From: Lysinibacillus_B sp036662795
Lineage (GTDB): Bacteria > Bacillota > Bacilli > Bacillales_A > Planococcaceae
DNA length: 6,229 nt
Direction of reading: 5' to 3'
NCBI RefSeq assembly: GCF_036662795.1
Contig: NZ_JBAFWZ010000052.1
Coordinates: 1-6,229, forward strand
Positions 5,448 through 6,229 of the stretch are shown here, one piece after another. The position numbers and the translations under genes were made by a program. Each line of letters opens with the position of its first letter. The stretch's first letter is position 1. The notes beneath the pieces are model-generated. The model saw nothing but the letters and a program-made list of their open reading frames with translations, made no database searches and had not been told where the DNA came from.

Positions 5448-5593
5448 TTAAATGTTTTGATTAACGAAGGTCGACTACTAGAAAATATAAAAGAGCAGAT
5501 TTTATTTGAAGTAGAACGTTTGTTCATGAAACAAAGGATGTCAAAGTAATTATAAATGAAGCAGGCGATGTTATCACAGTTATACCGAAATAA
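5448..5593 (+). pseudogene. Frameshifted C-terminal remnant of another toxin tip
   Basis: Frame one reads LNVLINEGRLLENIKEQ and ILFEVE up to about 5516. The next frame continues with TFVHETKDVKVIINEAGDVI and TVIPK to TAA 5591. Restoring one A in the GAACG at 5514-5518 (GAAACG) joins them as ...FEVETFVHETKD.... The ending (KVIINEAGDVITVIPK, a strand pair with a G-x-(V/I)-x-T-x-x-P turn) is typical of the last strands of small nuclease-type toxin tips such as the BECR-fold group. That group assignment is an inference from a short tail. There is no start codon and no ribosome site. The immunity gene follows 21 bases later. Confidence 0.6.
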
Positions 5594-5614
5594 TTAATAA
5601 AAGGATGAATACGA

Positions 5615-5932
5615 ATGTTTATAAAGTATGATGAATATGATTTATTAGAACTTTTCCAAAGCGAGCCAGTGAGTATAACAGGCAATATAGATGATGGAGA
5701 ATTAATTTATACTTACAAAGATGACCAAAATTTCAAGGTGATTTTAACCTTAGATGTATATCAACAAACGAGTAGTCTAAGTATTACATTTAATGATTCT
5801 ATAGTATTTACAGGTGATCTAAATAATGTAACAAGTATAAAAAAAGATGACAAAGTTATGGTAATAAATGTGGGGGAAGAAGAGAAATTAAAAGTTAAAT
5901 TTTATAAACAAGTTGGAGTGGAGTTACTTTAA
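5615..5932 (+). CDS. Predicted orphan immunity protein
   Basis: A 105-residue, beta-rich acidic protein without signal peptide. The ribosome site AAAGGATG (5599-5606) lies about nine bases before the ATG and 21 bases separate it from the toxin-remnant stop. It begins YDEYDLLELFQSEPVSITGN and continues with alternating strands (ELIYTYKDD, FKVILTLDVYQQTSSLSITF, IVFTGDLNNVTSIKKDD). The acidic, all-beta make-up suits neutralisation of a basic nuclease-like toxin, in line with the tail before it. I believe related proteins accompany toxin tips in other Bacillus, but I cannot name the family. The gene is intact although its toxin is not. A terminator follows at 6036. Confidence 0.7.
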   Translation: MFIKYDEYDLLELFQSEPVSITGNIDDGELIYTYKDDQNFKVILTLDVYQQTSSLSITFNDSIVFTGDLNNVTSIKKDDKVMVINVGEEEKLKVKFYKQVGVELL

Positions 5933-6131
5933 AATATCCTTAATGTATTAGAAAGAGTATAAAAACCAATTATGATATTCTCACCGATGATCAATAGGTG
6001 AAGTAGTTGATACTTAAATAATGTGATTGTATTCTACCTTGACTGGCTATATATCTTTCAGGGTTTTTTCTTAACTCAAAGAAGTTTGTGATTAAAAAGG
6101 AATCTGATATTGATTGATTCAAAACTCATGA
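5933..6131. other. Intergenic stretch before the LXG fragment
   Basis: AT-rich DNA with only short open frames and no ribosome site that leads to a gene. It holds the terminator at 6036-6069. A small hairpin TCACC/GGTGA (5981-5985/5997-6001) is visible but has no T tract. Base composition rises in G+C near 6132, where the LXG-like frame begins. Confidence 0.4.
6036..6069 (+). terminator. Rho-independent terminator after the last immunity gene
   Basis: ACCTTGA (6036-6042) pairs with TCAGGGT (6058-6064), seven pairs with one G-U, followed by TTTTTT (6064-6069). It lies about 100 bases behind the stop of the 5615 immunity gene on the same strand. Confidence 0.6.
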
Positions 6132-6229
6132 AGGCTGGACCATCAAGGAGTACTACGTGCAAAGAACACAACGAGCGAGGCCAATGACATAATGCAGACG
6201 GTTTCGGATATTGTCGCCCTGCCACCCTT
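6132..6229 (+). pseudogene. Internal fragment of an LXG-type toxin N-terminal domain (runs off the edge)
   Basis: After TGA 6129 the frame is open to the window end and reads RLDHQGVLRAKNTTSEANDI followed by MQTVSDIVALPP. The pattern E/Q-x-x-A-x-x-x-T-x-x-x-x-x-x-(A/V)N-x-I-M-x-x-V-S-D-I-V-(A/S)-LP is familiar from the later part of the LXG domain that targets Bacillus toxins to type VII secretion. The start of the domain, with its LXG motif, is absent upstream, so the gene is cut at its 5' side. The fragment is richer in G+C than the orphan cassettes, as expected for a conserved secretion domain. Whether the rest of the toxin follows lies outside the window. The LXG call rests on a short match. 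Confidence 0.55.

Noticed and set aside
3648..6015. GTTGATACTT at 3648-3657 and 6006-6015 as a possible regulatory repeat
   Set aside because: A 10-base match in AT-rich DNA with no similar flanks or common position relative to genes is probably chance.
1..6229. CRISPR array, tRNA or rRNA genes, transposase or insertion sequence ends
   Set aside because: No regularly spaced repeats, no clover-leaf or rRNA-like sequence, and no transposase motif or matching terminal inverted repeats were found.

Overview
The window is AT-rich, with purine-rich Shine-Dalgarno sites (GAAGGAG, GGAGG), some TTG starts, a lipobox lipoprotein and a probable LXG-domain fragment. Together these point to a low-GC Gram-positive of the Bacillales, probably Bacillus or a relative. 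The species cannot be settled from the sequence. The locus looks like the variable 3' side of a type VII-secreted (LXG-type) polymorphic toxin gene followed by a series of orphan toxin-tip/immunity cassettes.

Layout: (1) 2-655 is the C-terminal part of a toxin gene that enters from the left edge, followed by a predicted immunity gene (670-1212) and a terminator (about 1401-1436). (2) 1490-1983 is a broken mosaic of two toxin tips separated by a one-base frameshift, followed by a second immunity gene (2000-2290) and an in-frame orphan fragment (2291-2461). (3) A single gene on the minus strand (2625-3422) encodes a lipoprotein and has its own hairpin terminator (2555-2603). (4) 3683-4558 is a long toxin C-terminal piece without a convincing start; its immunity gene (4519-4806) begins inside it. 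A decayed fragment (4812-4928) and a strong terminator (4933-4972) follow. (5) 4964-5164 is a toxin tail remnant with immunity gene 5180-5443. (6) 5448-5593 is a frameshifted toxin tail remnant with immunity gene 5615-5932 and a terminator (6036-6069). (7) 6132-6229 is an internal fragment of an LXG-type N-terminal domain that runs off the right edge.

The toxin parts are 5'-truncated, frameshifted or without a start, while all five candidate immunity genes are intact and have ribosome binding sites. This fits a model in which toxin tips are displaced downstream when a new tip recombines into the active gene, leaving the old immunity genes to protect against siblings. The three best-preserved toxin tips (and part of a fourth) share a spaced signature: G-x-F/Y, then L-A/L-x-x-x-[DE]-W or similar, then a glycine-rich GG-x-x-Q near the C-terminus. 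This recalls NAD-processing TNT/ADP-ribosyltransferase-like toxin domains, but that assignment is an inference. The immunity proteins next to them share no obvious sequence similarity.
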